From NCBI RefSeq assembly GCF_905147365.1, contig NC_056423.1, forward strand, positions 7,606,501-7,670,500: a DNA stretch of 64,000 nt. Direction: 5' to 3'. This document shows, piece after piece, positions 32,100 to 42,864 of the stretch. The stretch comes from Aricia agestis. Its lineage: Eukaryota; Arthropoda; Insecta; Lepidoptera; Lycaenidae. Under the pieces are notes generated by a model, which worked only from the letters and a program-made list of their open reading frames with translations, was not told the origin of the DNA and ran no database searches. The position numbers and the translations under genes are program-made. Each line of letters begins with the position of its first letter. The first letter of the stretch is position 1.

Positions 32100-33050
32100 T
32101 GCCTTAGCTCTAACCAAACTTGGAAAGAACATTTTTGTAAATCTTTATATAAGAATCGAACCTACAAGCATTGGGATAGTTTTAAACTTAAAAGCAAGGA
32201 AAGGGTTAAAACTTGTAGTAGAACTGATTGTAAGATGTATATCTAACCAAACAACAGCTCCCTAAAAATAATGAAAAGCGGAATCCAAAATTTTTTGGGT
32301 TTAATTATTCAATAACCACAGTAATCTCTAGGTTAGAAATGAAGTGACGTAACCCAATGATTTTTAATTTTCGTAACAGACCGACATATAAAATTTATAT
32401 AATTGACATTTTCCCATTTATTTTTTAATTTTCAACCATCGTAAGTATTTTACCGTTGATAAATATTATTTAGACTTTAGATTCAGCGTCATACTAGATA
32501 TTTATAGCTTATTGAACGCTAGAATGGATCGTGGCCCGTGGGACGCGGACGTTTCATTGAAAATAACTTGAATGGCAGATCTATTATTACGACGATTTAT
32601 ATATCTGTGGTCGGTGATTATGATCCCGACGACAATCCGCTCTGATTTATTCCCTATTGTGGGATAATTGCACAGATATTAGAAACGCTAGACCTGATAA
32701 TTAAACCACAGACTAAACTTAAGGATGTGCGCCCTCGTTTAACGATTGCGAAATCACTATGTTTAAAAATATAGGATATCCCGAAAATTTTTAAATAACA
32801 AATATTTTCATAATGTTTTTAAATAAGGAAGAAAATATTTTTTTATGTTTGCTCCGACAGTACGTAAATAGTACAGCGAATACTGTCCCTTTGGAATTAT
32901 TGATTTCTTCAACATCCAACTTACTACATAATTTAATAAGTAATGAATGTCATAGACTAATATTTGAGTAAAAAAGTGTAACCATCGCCTTAGTAGATGG
33001 AGGTACTACTGTATTATTCATAGAACAAGATGTCTTCATACACAAGCTGT
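32100..33050. other. no gene or repeat recognised
   Basis: AT-rich; no match to the repeat families of this window and no coding pattern before the LINE that begins about 33055. Confidence 0.4.
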
Positions 33051-33054
33051 CTTT

Positions 33055-33826
33055 AATATTGCGAAGCCGCTCAACTTGTCTCGCTATTTCTTTTACGAAA
33101 GCGCACAATTATCTCCGACATAACTATACCGTAGACTCCCTGCCGCTGACCAGAGTGACGTCTGTTAAGGACCTCGGGATTCACATCAGCAATGATGTTA
33201 CGTTTAAAGAGCACATCACAGTCTGCTGCAAAAAAGCTTTTCGGAACTTGGGCTTTGTGCTACGGATGAGTCGGGGCTTCTCTAACGTGAAGGCTATCAC
33301 CTGTCTTTACAACAGTCTCGTTAGGAGCCATCTGGAATACGGCGCGATGATCTGGTCCCCTTACGAACAGAAATATTCCCTGATGTTAGAGCGAATTCAA
33401 AACAAATTCCTCCGTTACATATATCTGCGGCTGTACGGCGTTTATCCGTTCTACCCTCTAAGCTATCCGTCGCTATTTGTGCTGGGTATGGTGGGATACG
33501 ACAGGGTCGCGGTGCGGAGGGAACTGTCGGTGGCGCGGTACGTGTTCGGCGTGCTGCGGGGCCGGACGAGTGATGCCGCCGTGCTGGGAGAAGTGTCGCT
33601 CAGCGTGCCCGACCAGTACGTGTGGCGCCGCCGCCGCCCGCCACTACTGCACGTGCCATGCTGCAGGACTAACTTGCTCAAATACTCCCCGTTTGTTCGT
33701 GCACTACGTACTCTCAACGAAGTGGCACAGCGGGTGGATCTGTTCCATTGCACTCTCAGTGAATTTACACTTAATTGCCTGTTTGTCATTTGTTATGGGA
33801 AGAAAAGTGATTATATACAAAAGTAA
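33055..33826 (+). pseudogene. 5'-truncated non-LTR retrotransposon, RT C-terminal part
   Basis: About 255 open codons: VTSVKDLGIHISNDVTFKEH, KKAFRNLGFVLRMSRGFSNV, LVRSHLEYGAMIWSPYEQKY, LERIQNKFLRYIYLRLYGVY. This is the conserved segment after the RT domain in Jockey-like LINEs, of a different lineage from 11587-12297. The second half (VWRRRRPPLLHVPCCRTNLL) is GC-rich. The frame is undamaged. The catalytic FADD motif is absent because of 5' truncation. Confidence 0.88.
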
Positions 33827-34113
33827 TAATAGTTTGGTTTGTATTAATTTATTAAGATTTATTTACCAAGGATAGATTTTATTTACAATTTTTTACTTAA
33901 ATTAATTATTGATGGATTAGATATTATATATACTGGTTATGGTTTTATAATTTATTGTTATTAATTTTATCGTTTTAATCGTGGATACTGATGAACTCAT
34001 TATTTTAATTTTTTAACTAAATTTGTAATACAACTTTATGTACACTACTATCGCATTAGGTAAACCCTGTAATGATAGTTTAAGTGTGTGATGATGAAAT
34101 AAATAAATAAACT
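33827..34113 (+). mobile_element. 3' UTR and tail of the 33055 LINE
   Basis: AT-rich, ending GTGTGATGATGAAATAAATAAATAAAC; the AAATAAATAAATA run is the tail. Followed by unrelated sequence. Confidence 0.7.
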
Positions 34114-34255
34114 TACAGGACTTACAAATTACAATAGTATGGTTTCGAGTTTTGATTTAGTTTGGATCCAGTCTCGGTTTAACAAAACAAAGTGAAAATA
34201 CTTTATGATATGAAAGTAGCAGCGTTGAAAGAGATACTTTTGTCTTTTATGTTGC

Positions 34256-34467
34256 AACTAGATGACGCCTGCAACTCGGTTGCGTCAAAATTGGCTTATC
34301 GCGCGGGAGCCGTACATTTTTCCGGGATAAAAAGTATCCTATGTCCTTTCCCGGGACTCAAAGTATCTCCATACCAAATTTCAGCAAAATCGGTTCAGCG
34401 GTTTGGGCGTGAAGAGGTAACAGACAGACAGACAGACACACTTTCGCATTTATAATATTAGTATGGA
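34256..34467 (+). mobile_element. Helitron-like repeat, good copy
   Basis: ACTAGATGACGCCTGCAACT, GCGCGGGAGCCGTACATTTT TCCGGGATAAAA, CCTTTCCCGGGACTCAAAGT, AAATCGGTTCAGCGGTTTGG, a GACA run, ACTTTCGCATTTATAATATT AGTATGGAT. Best example of this piece in the window. Confidence 0.8.
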
Positions 34468-34479
34468 TGAGAAATGCTA

Positions 34480-35125
34480 TAATGTCATGAATATGCTTAA
34501 AAAATAAACTCTTTCAGGCCTTTCACAGTAAACTCTATATATAAGCGATACATTACACACCATAAAATATTACTAATACTAGGTAAGTACCTACACGTAG
34601 ACACCACGTGTTTATTTCTTGTTGAAGTCTGTTGTTAAATTGAAAACAGATTTAGTTTTTTTTATTATTGTATCTTAAATACTGTTAGCCAATTATTATT
34701 ACGCGGCCAGTCTGTTATCATTTGACTTTTTTAATCTGAGACTGTCTAAAAAATCACAAAAAAATAATAAAATCTTAGAAGTCTAAGAATTAAGAATCCA
34801 ATAAAAACATTTCGGCTGATTAATAAAAACATTAATTTAATGAATTTATGTCTGTTCCACGTCCATTAACGGAAATACATTTTAAAATGTCACAACTCGG
34901 AGCACAATTTATAAGAATTTTAATTACATTCCACCACCTACGGGGTTCTCAGTTCTCACGCATAACTTACTATAATTGTGTATAATTGTGATAATTAATA
35001 TCCTAAACTAATTATATAATATACCGTATCTAGATTTTTAAAAGCGCCAAAGGAAAAAAATGTTTTAAATACTTATAGTAAAAGCTTAATATAACCGCTA
35101 CTATGGCTTGCGATATAATTTAAAT
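34480..35125. other. no gene recognised
   Basis: 34510-34590 carries traces of the TACAGGGTGTAACAAAA MITE (CACAGTAAACTCTATATATA..., ACACACCATAAAATATTACT). The remainder is AT-rich and unassigned. Confidence 0.4.
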
Positions 35126-35340
35126 ATATCTATACTAATATTATAAATGCGAAAGTGTGTCTGTCTGTCTATCTGTTACCTCTTCACGCTCAAACCGCTG
35201 AACCAATCTTGCTGAAAGGGAGGGAGATACTTCGTGTCCCGGAAAAGGACATAGCATAGATTCTTTTTATCCCGGAAAAATGTACGGTTTCCGCACGGCA
35301 AAGAAATTCTGGCGCAACGGAGTTGCGAACCTCATTTAGT
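35126..35340 (-). mobile_element. Helitron-like repeat
   Basis: ATACTAATATTATAAATGCG AAAGTGTGTCTGTCTGTC, CGCTCAAACCGCTGAACC, GGACATAGCATAGATTCTTT TTATCCCGGAAAAATGTACG, GGCGCAACGGAGTTGCG. Opposite orientation to 34256-34467. Confidence 0.8.
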
Positions 35341-35790
35341 TGCTTGTAAATTTTCAAAGTTTTCTAAGTTGAATATAATCGTGCGCGCGGGAACTGTTCA
35401 GAAAAAAAATGTACATTTTTCTGTGATAAAATCTATCTTCCTTTCTCGAAACCCAAAGTTTCTCCTTACCATATCTCAGCAAAATCAGCTCAGAAACGGT
35501 TAATATTAGACGGTATAGAATCTAGAAACCTATTTCAATCTACACAGCCTAAACTCTACATTATATCTACATCAATTTTTTTTATTATATCTCATTTCCA
35601 TTTATACAAAGTGTTTTAATACATTTTATTCTAATTAAGCACTGATTTATCATTTCACTTAATGCTTATCGGAAAGGGTATTGAATCACTGAATTAAGAA
35701 ATTAAATGACATATTGATGGATGGTAATTAGTTCATTTCCATTTTAAGTCATTAAACATTAAAAAAACTGTTTATCTTATATGACGTATA

Positions 35791-36103
35791 TAAAATTCTC
35801 GTGTCACAATGTTAGTTACCGTACTCCTCCGAAACGGCTTTACTGATTTTTACCAAAATTTATATGCATATTCAGTGGGTCTGAGAATCGGCTACTGGGT
35901 ACTTTTTATATTGATAAGTGCATTTGTTGAATAAATAATAGTAAATTTAATAATCAATTCGAGACTGACGGCGACCATTTGTGCGACGATATAGCGATGG
36001 ACGTTGACATGGTATCATACTTATTTAATCACTTAAATAAAATATTAAATAATACGGGCGAAATACTTTATATGGCAAAACAATGTTTGCCGGGACCGCT
36101 AGT
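35791..36103 (-). mobile_element. dispersed repeat, CTGTCCCGGCAAACG family, copy 3
   Basis: The inverse of 9208-9498, ending TGTTTGCCGGGACCGCTAG. Complete at both ends. Confidence 0.8.
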
Positions 36104-36284
36104 TTCACCCTAAAAATTACGTGGAATTGGGAATTCTTACGCAATTTCCATAATTTTACATGTGAAAGGCATATTTATGTAATAATTATTGATTTGTTTA
36201 TTGAAGTATACTCATTAACATAATTTTGAACTGCTTTAATTGGTTTCGTGTAGTTAAATAACAAGTTAGATCTTGTGTCATCCA

Positions 36285-36480
36285 TACTTATATTATAAAT
36301 GCAAAAGTGTGTCTATATATCTGTCTGTCTGTCATTCTGTCTATTACCTCTTCACGCCTGAATCGCTAAACTGAATTTGCTGGGTATTGGAGATACTTGG
36401 AGTCCCGGAAAAAGACATAACATATTTTCTATCAGCAACACGTACGGTCCCCGAGCGATAAATTTCAGCATAATCTAGTA
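36285..36480 (-). mobile_element. Helitron-like repeat, interrupted by a hAT MITE
   Basis: ACTTATATTATAAATGCAAA AGTGTGTC, CTGTCTGTCATTCTGTC, ATTACCTCTTCACGCCTGAA, then GTACGGTCCCCGAGCGATAA and ATCTAGTA, where the MITE enters. Confidence 0.75.
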
Positions 36481-36665
36481 CAGCCTTTCCCAAAGTGAAT
36501 GATAACGCCCCCTTGTGGGCGCTAAAGGCCTAAAGGTGTGGTACCCCAAAAAAAATGAGGGCGTTCTGTAGAGGCTTTGATTTGAAAGTATAGTGAATCA
36601 ATGGGCGCGCCAATAATTTTTTGTCTCAAAGTGGGAGGTATATAAAATAAGTTTGGGAACCCCTG
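36481..36665. mobile_element. 185-bp hAT MITE with perfect 8-bp target duplication
   Basis: Termini CAGCCTTTCCCAAAGTG and inverse CAGGGGTTCCCAAACTT, as in many hAT MITEs. Flanks ATCTAGTA at 36473-36480 and 36666-36673. Inside: CCCCCTTGTGGGCGCTAAAG. Confidence 0.95.
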
Positions 36666-36679
36666 ATCTAGTAACAAGA

Positions 36680-37555
36680 TATTTCTTGTGTCATCATAAT
36701 AAGTTTAATAACGGCCGGTCTATGATAGTCAAATACCAAAATGAGAGAAACATATTCGTTTATTAGATTTACTTTACTTCCGCTATATTTATGAAAACTA
36801 TTATATACTTAATTATGTTACTAGTTACCTTTTCATTGTGTACAATACTTTGATAAATCTCGACATTATTTTGATAAATCTCGTAGGGTTCAGCCTGCGT
36901 TTGCAATGTAAGCGGAAAAAAGTGTAATTATTTACGACATCACATTAGAAACCTCAAAAATATTAGAAACCTCAAAAGTATTTCTCCACTACTTAATGAT
37001 TGTTATTATACTCATAAAACTTCCTCTTTAATCACTCTATCTAGTAAAGAAAACCGCATCAAAATCTGTTGCGTAGTTTTAAAGATTAAAGGGAACAAAG
37101 GGACATGAGGGAAGAAAAGGCGACTTTGTTTTATCTATGTAGTGATTTCCATGACTCAAAGTCTACCCACGTCAAATTCGGGTCAGAGGTTTATGTTTAA
37201 AGAAGACAGACACACTTTCACATCTATTTTGACTTTAATACATTTGCACTGACTTAAATCCTATCAAGTATCAACATAAAAAGAAAAATAAAATAGGCCT
37301 CATAAGCTTGTCGTAGGCCATGTATATTATTGGAAATTATATTTTTTATTGAACTAAACATGCACTAATTTGACAAAGTAAAAATGTAAATATCTGCCTT
37401 TTCAAACTTTTTTCCTTTACCGTAATGATATTTAATTTTTTAATTAATACATTCAATTAAAAGATGTAAGGATGACTTACACGAAAACTCTGTAAAAACT
37501 AACTTTGAACAGACTAAAATATATATTAAGTATATATTTAAATAACAAGTAATAA
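36680..37555. other. no gene recognised
   Basis: A duplicated phrase TTTGATAAATCTCG (36850 and 36870) and TATTAGAAACCTCAAAA (36943-36959, 36960-36976) are local tandem duplications. Nothing else. Confidence 0.45.
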
Positions 37556-37559
37556 TAAA

Positions 37560-37680
37560 TTTTATTGGTCTCGCTAAAACTCGAGAACGGCTGAATGTAA
37601 TTGGCTAATTTTAGTCTTGAAATGTTCGTGGAAGTCTAGGGAAGGTTTATGTTAGGCGGGATGTGATACGAAGTTCACCG
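37560..37680 (+). mobile_element. GCTAAAACTCGAGAACGGCTG family fragment
   Basis: TGGTCTCGCTAAAACTCGAG AACGGCTGAA, TTTTAGTCTTGAAATGTTCG, AGTTCACCGG. A LINE-tailed SINE-like copy follows immediately at 37682. Confidence 0.7.
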
Positions 37681-37681
37681 G

Positions 37682-38015
37682 TTTTTTTTTATGAATTAAG
37701 GGGGCAAACGAGCAAACGGGTCACCTGATGGAAAGCAACTTCCGTCGCCCATGGACACTCGCAGCATCAGAAGAGCTGCAGGTGCGTTGCCGGCCTTTTA
37801 AGAGGGAATAGGGTAATAGGGGAGGGTAGGGATGGGAAGGGAATAGGGGAGGGTAGGGAAGGGAATAGGGTAGGGGTTAGGGGATTGGGCCTCCGGTAAA
37901 CTCACTCACTCAGCGAAACACAGCGCTAGCGCTGTTTCACGCCGGTTTTCTGTGAGAACGTGGTATTTCACCGGTCGAGCCGGCCCATTCGTGCCGAAGC
38001 ATGGCTCTCCCACGT
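37682..38015 (-). mobile_element. LINE-tailed SINE-like element, full length
   Basis: Poly-T, ATGAATTAAGGGGGCAAACG, tail, two GGGAATAGGGGAGGGTAGGG units, CTCACTCACTCAGCGAAACA, AGCGCTGTTTCACGCCGGTT, ending GAAGCATGGCTCTCCCACGT. One of the most complete copies; the minus strand is the transcript sense. Confidence 0.9.
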
Positions 38016-38153
38016 ATAAGCATCCATACCACGTATAAGTGTCATCTAGTAACTACATAATTTTCTTTTAAATTCGAATCCACTAATTCTTTATTTGATG
38101 GCATTTTCGTTACGTTTAACTTAATGCAAGTGAAGCATAATGCAGTATCATTA

Positions 38154-38266
38154 TACAAGGTGTAACAAAACTAAGTGATAATACTTTATGGTGTGTACAT
38201 GATCCTTGTAGTAAGTTCACTGTGGAAGTAGCAGCGCTGAAAGGCCATTTTTTTCACTTTTGTATG
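38154..38266. mobile_element. left half of a TACAGGGTGTAACAAAA MITE
   Basis: TACAAGGTGTAACAAAACTA AGTGATAATACTTTATGGTG to CACTTTTGTATG; the right arm is absent. Confidence 0.8.
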
Positions 38267-38269
38267 TAA

Positions 38270-38698
38270 TGAAGCGTTTAATTTTTAAATGACAGCGCGA
38301 CCGTGCTGCTATTTAAAATATTAATCGTGACATACATTTGCTTATAATCTCGTGGTGTAACGTTGTGTGGTGTAACGTGTTCATATTATGCATGCATATG
38401 AATCCAGTCTAAGGAACCACAAAAAGGGGCTTGCGGATTTTATCCTGTTCCTAGTGACATTCGGTCATCAACCCAAAACTCGCTGCAACGAGTTTTGTTT
38501 GATTTATATTGTATTTGCCATTATGTATGATTTTAAATCCATAACTAGCTAGGGTTGTGCCACTTAAGCCATCGAAGACAACAAGAGCGTACTTACTATC
38601 GTCCGACATTTAAAAAAGTACATACCTTACACATCCAAAACTATATAACCCCGATATCCGGTACTTCGCTATTTTGGCAAATACTATAATATTATCTA
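38270..38698. other. no gene recognised
   Basis: No repeat match or coding pattern found. Confidence 0.4.
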
Positions 38699-38699
38699 T

Positions 38700-38963
38700 G
38701 GACGCTTCACACCACGTCAGTCTGGCCCCGTGCTAAGTACCTGAAGGACTTGTGTTACGGGTACCAGACAACGGAAATATATTTAATACTTTTATACTAT
38801 ACAATATACATATATTTAAGATTTTTATTATATGATACACATATTTAATACACACCCATGACCCAGGAACTTTGAAAACTTTTTGTTCCGTCGGCGGGAT
38901 TCGAACCCGCGACCCCCGGCTTCAGCTACCGACAGCCTACCCACTGAGCCACAGAGGTCGTCA
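38700..38963 (-). mobile_element. tRNA-headed SINE
   Basis: The minus strand reads GACGACCTCTGTGGCTCAGT (A-box-like), CGGGGGTCGCGGGTTCGAAT (B box) and then the body to ACTGACGTGGTGTGAAGCG. The T-arm stem pairs, the acceptor stem does not. Fragments of the same family at 8550, 20482 and 30196. Confidence 0.82.
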
Positions 38964-38969
38964 AATACT

Positions 38970-39343
38970 ACTTCCGTATTTTGGCAAAAACGGTACTTTA
39001 GTGCTTCGGTATTTGGCAAGTGGTAACCCTGGGAGACTCTATATAAATTACATCTGGATTATAAATGGTGATGGTCGCGCGTGGGTGACGGCGGCGACTC
39101 AAAGGTGATGGACTCCATCATCGATCTCCAGACCCGATGATAGTAAATCTATTTTCTAATCACCGAGGTCACTGAACTTTGTTTTTGATACGATATTCAT
39201 ACATACTTTGGCCATCAGGTCATTCAAACTTATTAATTGATACGAGTAAAATTACTCGAAATGTCTCATTTTAGCTGACTTTTTAAAAAGAAAGAGGTTC
39301 GGGTGCTGATAAATATTTTTTATTATTTCACGAGTCCCGAATA
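38970..39343. other. no gene recognised
   Basis: AT-rich, no repeat match or coding pattern found. Confidence 0.35.
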
Positions 39344-39841
39344 AGTGTTTAAACCATAAAGTTAATATACCTACCTAGCGGAATAGAGCAACAATCTCGA
39401 GCTGTCAAACGAAACCGAAATTGGTTTCATCTGTGTGTAAAAATATGTGTACGTATACACTTACACAAGCATGATTGAACATGATTTCTATGAGATTAAA
39501 TTGTCAACGTGCAGCACGTGCCGACTGGACGTCAAAAAAAGAGTGCTGCTGTCATGTATCACACGTCTCTTTTTACCACGCAGTGTTACTGATAGTGACA
39601 TCTCTCTTGCTCAGGCCTTTGTTTCTCTATTCCGCTAGGTATAATTAACTTTATGGTCTAAACACACTAGGCCGAAATTACGCGGTGTAAATTCCGCATG
39701 ATTCCGCCTGCAATGTATTTTAAATTACCGATGACACACTATTCCGTCGCGTTCCGTCCGTATTTTGTATGCGTTTGACATTGCGGACGTAATTATGCGG
39801 AATTTACGCCGCGTAACTTCGGCCTAGTGTGTTTAGACACT
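39344..39841. mobile_element. MITE AGTGTCTAAACACACTAGGCC, split near its left end
   Basis: Right end GGCCTAGTGTGTTTAGACACT (39821-39841). The left end is cut: AGTGTTTAAAC at 39344-39354, then the hAT-type MITE, then GTCTAAACACACTAGGCCGA from 39656. Arms also share GAA.TTACGCGG.GTAAATTCCGC. Without the insert the element is about 197 bp. Confidence 0.85.
39355..39655. mobile_element. hAT-type MITE, CATAAAGTTAATATACCTAG family, copy 4
   Basis: Complete copy nested in another MITE. Target duplication GTTTAAAC (39347-39354) / GTCTAAAC (39656-39663), one difference. A TACC duplication (TACCTACC) sits in the left arm. Confidence 0.92.
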
Positions 39842-40190
39842 AATCGCCTAATAAACAGCTGATAATTTTTGAACTTTTAACACAAGTTTTACTCATATAT
39901 TTAATCTTTTATGTTTTGCAAAATATAAAATACCTCTTCTTGGAAGTCGGTTAACAAAGTATCTGCATGTGTAGACGCAAGATATGCAAATGCTAGTAAA
40001 TCTTCGGCGTTGTATTTCTTAAATACAGCCATCCGTTTCACTAAGTACCCTTGACACTTATACTATTTATCGAATGCAGATTGTCACATTCTGAGCTTTA
40101 TTACCTGAGGCGTAGAGGCGAGGCTTTCTAGCGCCCACGCAAATCGCTACAATACATTCACATAAACAACTAGATGTGTCTTGTTGGAAT
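39842..40190. other. no gene recognised
   Basis: No coding pattern found in any frame; no repeat match. Confidence 0.35.
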
Positions 40191-40204
40191 TTAGCTTAGA
40201 TTAA

Positions 40205-40640
40205 TATTAGAGGCTATATATTACTATGACGCCCACAACTCTGTTGCGCCGAAATTCAATTTTTTCACAATTAAATGTATCTTATGTCCTTTCCCATCTC
40301 CATACCAAGTGCCACCTAAATCGATTCAGCCGTTTAAGCGTAAACACTAAACAGCCTGCCTAGCACACGCCAACGAGATATCTCACTGTACATGTTTTCT
40401 CGATGTTTGATGGTTTGTCTCTTCATCTCTATTGCCTAGCATGACAAACATTTTTTCTCGCGTAGATCTATCATCGAAATAACACATTTTTATAGAGTTT
40501 TGTCGAGATAATGTCGAGATTTTGACATTATGAGACGAGTAGTTTTTAATTATCTCGAGAGTGAGATATCTCGTTGGCGTATGCTAGGCAGGATTGTATT
40601 AAATAGAGTAACGACAGACAAATACATACACTTTTACATT
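40205..40640 (+). mobile_element. Helitron-like repeat interrupted by a MITE
   Basis: ACTATGACGCCCACAACTCT GTTGCGCCGAAATTC, TGTATCTTATGTCCTTTCCC, AATCGATTCAGCCGTTTAAG, then the MITE at 40355-40592, then ACGACAGACAAATACATACA CTTTTACATTTATAATACTT. Confidence 0.7.
40355..40592. mobile_element. fold-back MITE, CCTGCCTAGCATACGCC family, copy 2
   Basis: Same ends and interior as 3907-4128 (TTTTCTCGATGTTT, CGAAATAACACATTTTTATA). It is also inserted in the body of a Helitron-like repeat, at nearly the same place within that repeat. Confidence 0.88.
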
Positions 40641-40771
40641 TATAATACTTTAGGTAAAGATACTCACAGGAGAATACTTTTCATCATCATCATATTCTAT
40701 CATTTACTTCGTCCTAGAAAAAGTTTTTAAAGGACGACGTGTCGCAAGTCGCAATTTGACACTAAATACTG

Positions 40772-40899
40772 ACGGTCTTACCACAAAAAACTAAACATCT
40801 GTTGAACAGTTCTTTTGAGACCATTTTGTACTGAATTTTTCTCTTATCAACTGTTCAGCAGGTGTTTAAATCTTTTGTGGTAAGGTGTAGTAAGACCGT
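40772..40899. mobile_element. 128-bp hairpin MITE, ACGGTCTTACCACAAAA family
   Basis: ACGGTCTTACCACAAAAAAC TAAACATCTGTTGAACAGTT; right arm inverse AACTGTTCAGCAGGTGTTTA ... TTTTGTGGTAAGG...TAAGACCGT. No related copy seen in the window. Confidence 0.8.
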
Positions 40900-40939
40900 G
40901 ACTCGTGAGTGTTTAGTCAAAATGCATTCGCCAGTTTAG

Positions 40940-41035
40940 ATAACGAAGTTAGATGTCAAAAATGTACGGGATTTAACGGATTGCAAGCCATGACACTTAT
41001 GTTGTGTCAAAAACCATACATTTTTGACTTCGACT
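40940..41035. repeat. short inverted repeat, GAAGTTAGATGTCAAAAATGTA
   Basis: GTCAAAAATGTACGGGATTT at 40953 pairs loosely with ACCATACATTTTTGACTTC at 41010; GACACTTATGTTGTGTC lies in the middle. Possibly a worn MITE of about 95 bp. Confidence 0.5.
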
Positions 41036-41039
41036 TCGC

Positions 41040-41388
41040 TTGGTTTATAAAAATTCGTCTGTCTGTCAAGACCCTTTTCTCATAAACGCGTGGAGGTATC
41101 AAGCTGAAGTTTATATCGAACACTCAAGGTCAACTACCCTTTAGAATGATAACGCAATCAAACGAAACTTGGAATCTAACTTAGAAATAAAAGTGAAAGT
41201 AATACAAAATTGACTACCATTTGCCAGCCAATTATCGAATCATAAAAACTTTCTATGATAAATTATATTTTTTTTAATAGTAGAAGCAGAAGCGGGCTTG
41301 ATAAAATATTTTGTTGTTTTTATTTCCCAAATGTCAAACAATAAACTTTTCCGAAAACCATTTCAATATTATATTTTATTCCCTTTTT
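41040..41388. other. no gene recognised
   Basis: GTCTGTCAAGACCCTTTTCT (41050) resembles dispersed repeat ends but no full match was found. Confidence 0.35.
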
Positions 41389-41391
41389 ATT

Positions 41392-41692
41392 TTGCGCAGG
41401 GGAAACCCATCATGGGTGCCCCGGGTTGGGGGTGTGCCTCAGTTAGCTGAAGCACCCCGGGGGTATGTGAGACTCTCACTCACTAAAACTACCTGCGGTT
41501 CGCCTTCAGCCGTATAAAGGAGGGATGTCCCGGATCTAACAAACACAGGACTCCCTCCACGACCGGCCGGTCTATCTTAGAAGGGACCGGACTTCCACCA
41601 AAGTTAACGCTTCGGCAAACTGAAGCGTTCCCCTCGGCGCCGGGACTGGCTAAGCCGGGGAGGTTCCCATCCTCTCCCGGAGCCCCGTTATT
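41392..41692 (+). mobile_element. GC-rich retroelement fragment
   Basis: GGGGAAACCCATCATGGGTG CCCCGGGTTGGGGGTGTGCC, GTATGTGAGACTCTCACTCA CTAAAACTACC, GGGAGGTTCCCATCCTCTCC. Much higher GC than the flanks. It shares blocks with 6973-7137 and 26380-26655. Hairpins such as AACGCTTCGGC...GAAGCGTT. Likely the untranslated end of a non-LTR element. Confidence 0.6.
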
Positions 41693-41699
41693 ATAAATA

Positions 41700-42630
41700 T
41701 TTTATTGCCTATCTCAACCCAATACCTGTAGTTAAAGAAAGATTCATAAGGTCTATATATAAATAAAATCCTTGATTGAGATGTGCCTTTAACAAAATAT
41801 ATTTCTTGATTGAAGCTGGTACATTCTTTGAGTTAACCTAAGTTGTAAATAAAGAACTCTATCTCTTTTGAACATAACTCTATCGTTTTTGCTCTCATCT
41901 CTATCTCTTTTGCACAACAGACTAGTCTAGAAACTTAGGTCTACGTCCAGACATTTGGGTAACTAGCCGTGACAGTTGCGTAGCTATTACTCGCTCACAG
42001 ACATAAACCAGACTACAAAGTCTAAGTAACCATCTAAGAAACTATATTACTGTTAATTGAAAGTATCATGATAGAATCCTGATCTTGAAAGTCTTTGAAA
42101 GCACCAAGTACTTCAAAGAAATTAATTCATATTATGCGTGGAGCGTGGACACGTAATTAAGTCGGGTAATGTCAAGTTCAGCTAACAGATATCGAAACAT
42201 TACCCGGCTCAATAGGTCTGCCAATGTTAACATTTGAATTATTGATATTATAATGAATCAGATGAGGCATTTGTCATTACAGCAACACTTCAGTAAATCC
42301 ATATACGCACACTGAATGAATTTCTAATTTTGATAGTCTCGCTAAAGCTCGAGAACATCTGAACTTTAAATGACTTGGATCAAATTTTGTAGTTAGACTC
42401 TACATACAAAATTCTCTCACTTAGTGTCACAATTAGAGTCACCGAAATGAACATAGAATAGTCTAGAAAAAGGTAGTTCCCGACTAACTAACTCCTGTAC
42501 AAAGTGACGTCTAGTTTCATGATTTACAAGCTGTTCCTGCCCACCAGGCACCAGCAACTTGGCAAGTTAAAAAGCTTTAAAACTTTCAAAGCATATTTCT
42601 TACTTACAAGAAGCAATTCCTTATTCGATT
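41700..42630. other. no gene recognised
   Basis: 42335-42375 carries TAGTCTCGCTAAAGCTCGAG AACATCTGAA, a fragment of the repeat at 37560. CTATCTCTTTTGAACATAACTCTATCG with variants occurs at 41859-41911. Nothing else. Confidence 0.4.
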
Positions 42631-42636
42631 TAAAAA

Positions 42637-42862
42637 ATGGCCAAGTGCGAGTTGGCGCGCACACGAAGAGTTCCTGGTCATTGACTAGGTTAACATTTAT
42701 TGATACTGAGTAAAAGTTGAACAGGAAATTGCATCTTTTATTGGGATTGGTATAAACCAACTATCTAGACATATCGTGTTTTTTTAGATACAGCCTGGTG
42801 ATAGACGGACGAACGGGCAGATAGCAAGTCTTTTCCCCCTTTGGGTACGGAACCCTAAAAAA
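42637..42862 (+). mobile_element. GGCCAAGTGCGAGTCGG repeat, internally deleted
   Basis: Start AAATGGCCAAGTGCGAGTTG GCGCGCACACGAAGAGTTCC and end AGACGGACGAACGGGCAGAT, CCCCCTTTGGGTACGGAACC CTAAAAAA. This matches both ends of 52862-53306, with other sequence between. Confidence 0.7.
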
Positions 42863-42864
42863 TT

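Noticed and set aside
33463..33789. 108-codon open frame antisense to the LINE fragment
   Set aside because: It is the shadow of the GC-rich LINE coding strand; the plus-strand reading carries the conserved residues.
38885..38963. Possible tRNA gene on the minus strand
   Set aside because: The T arm is good, but the acceptor and D arms do not close and it is followed by SINE body sequence found at three other places.
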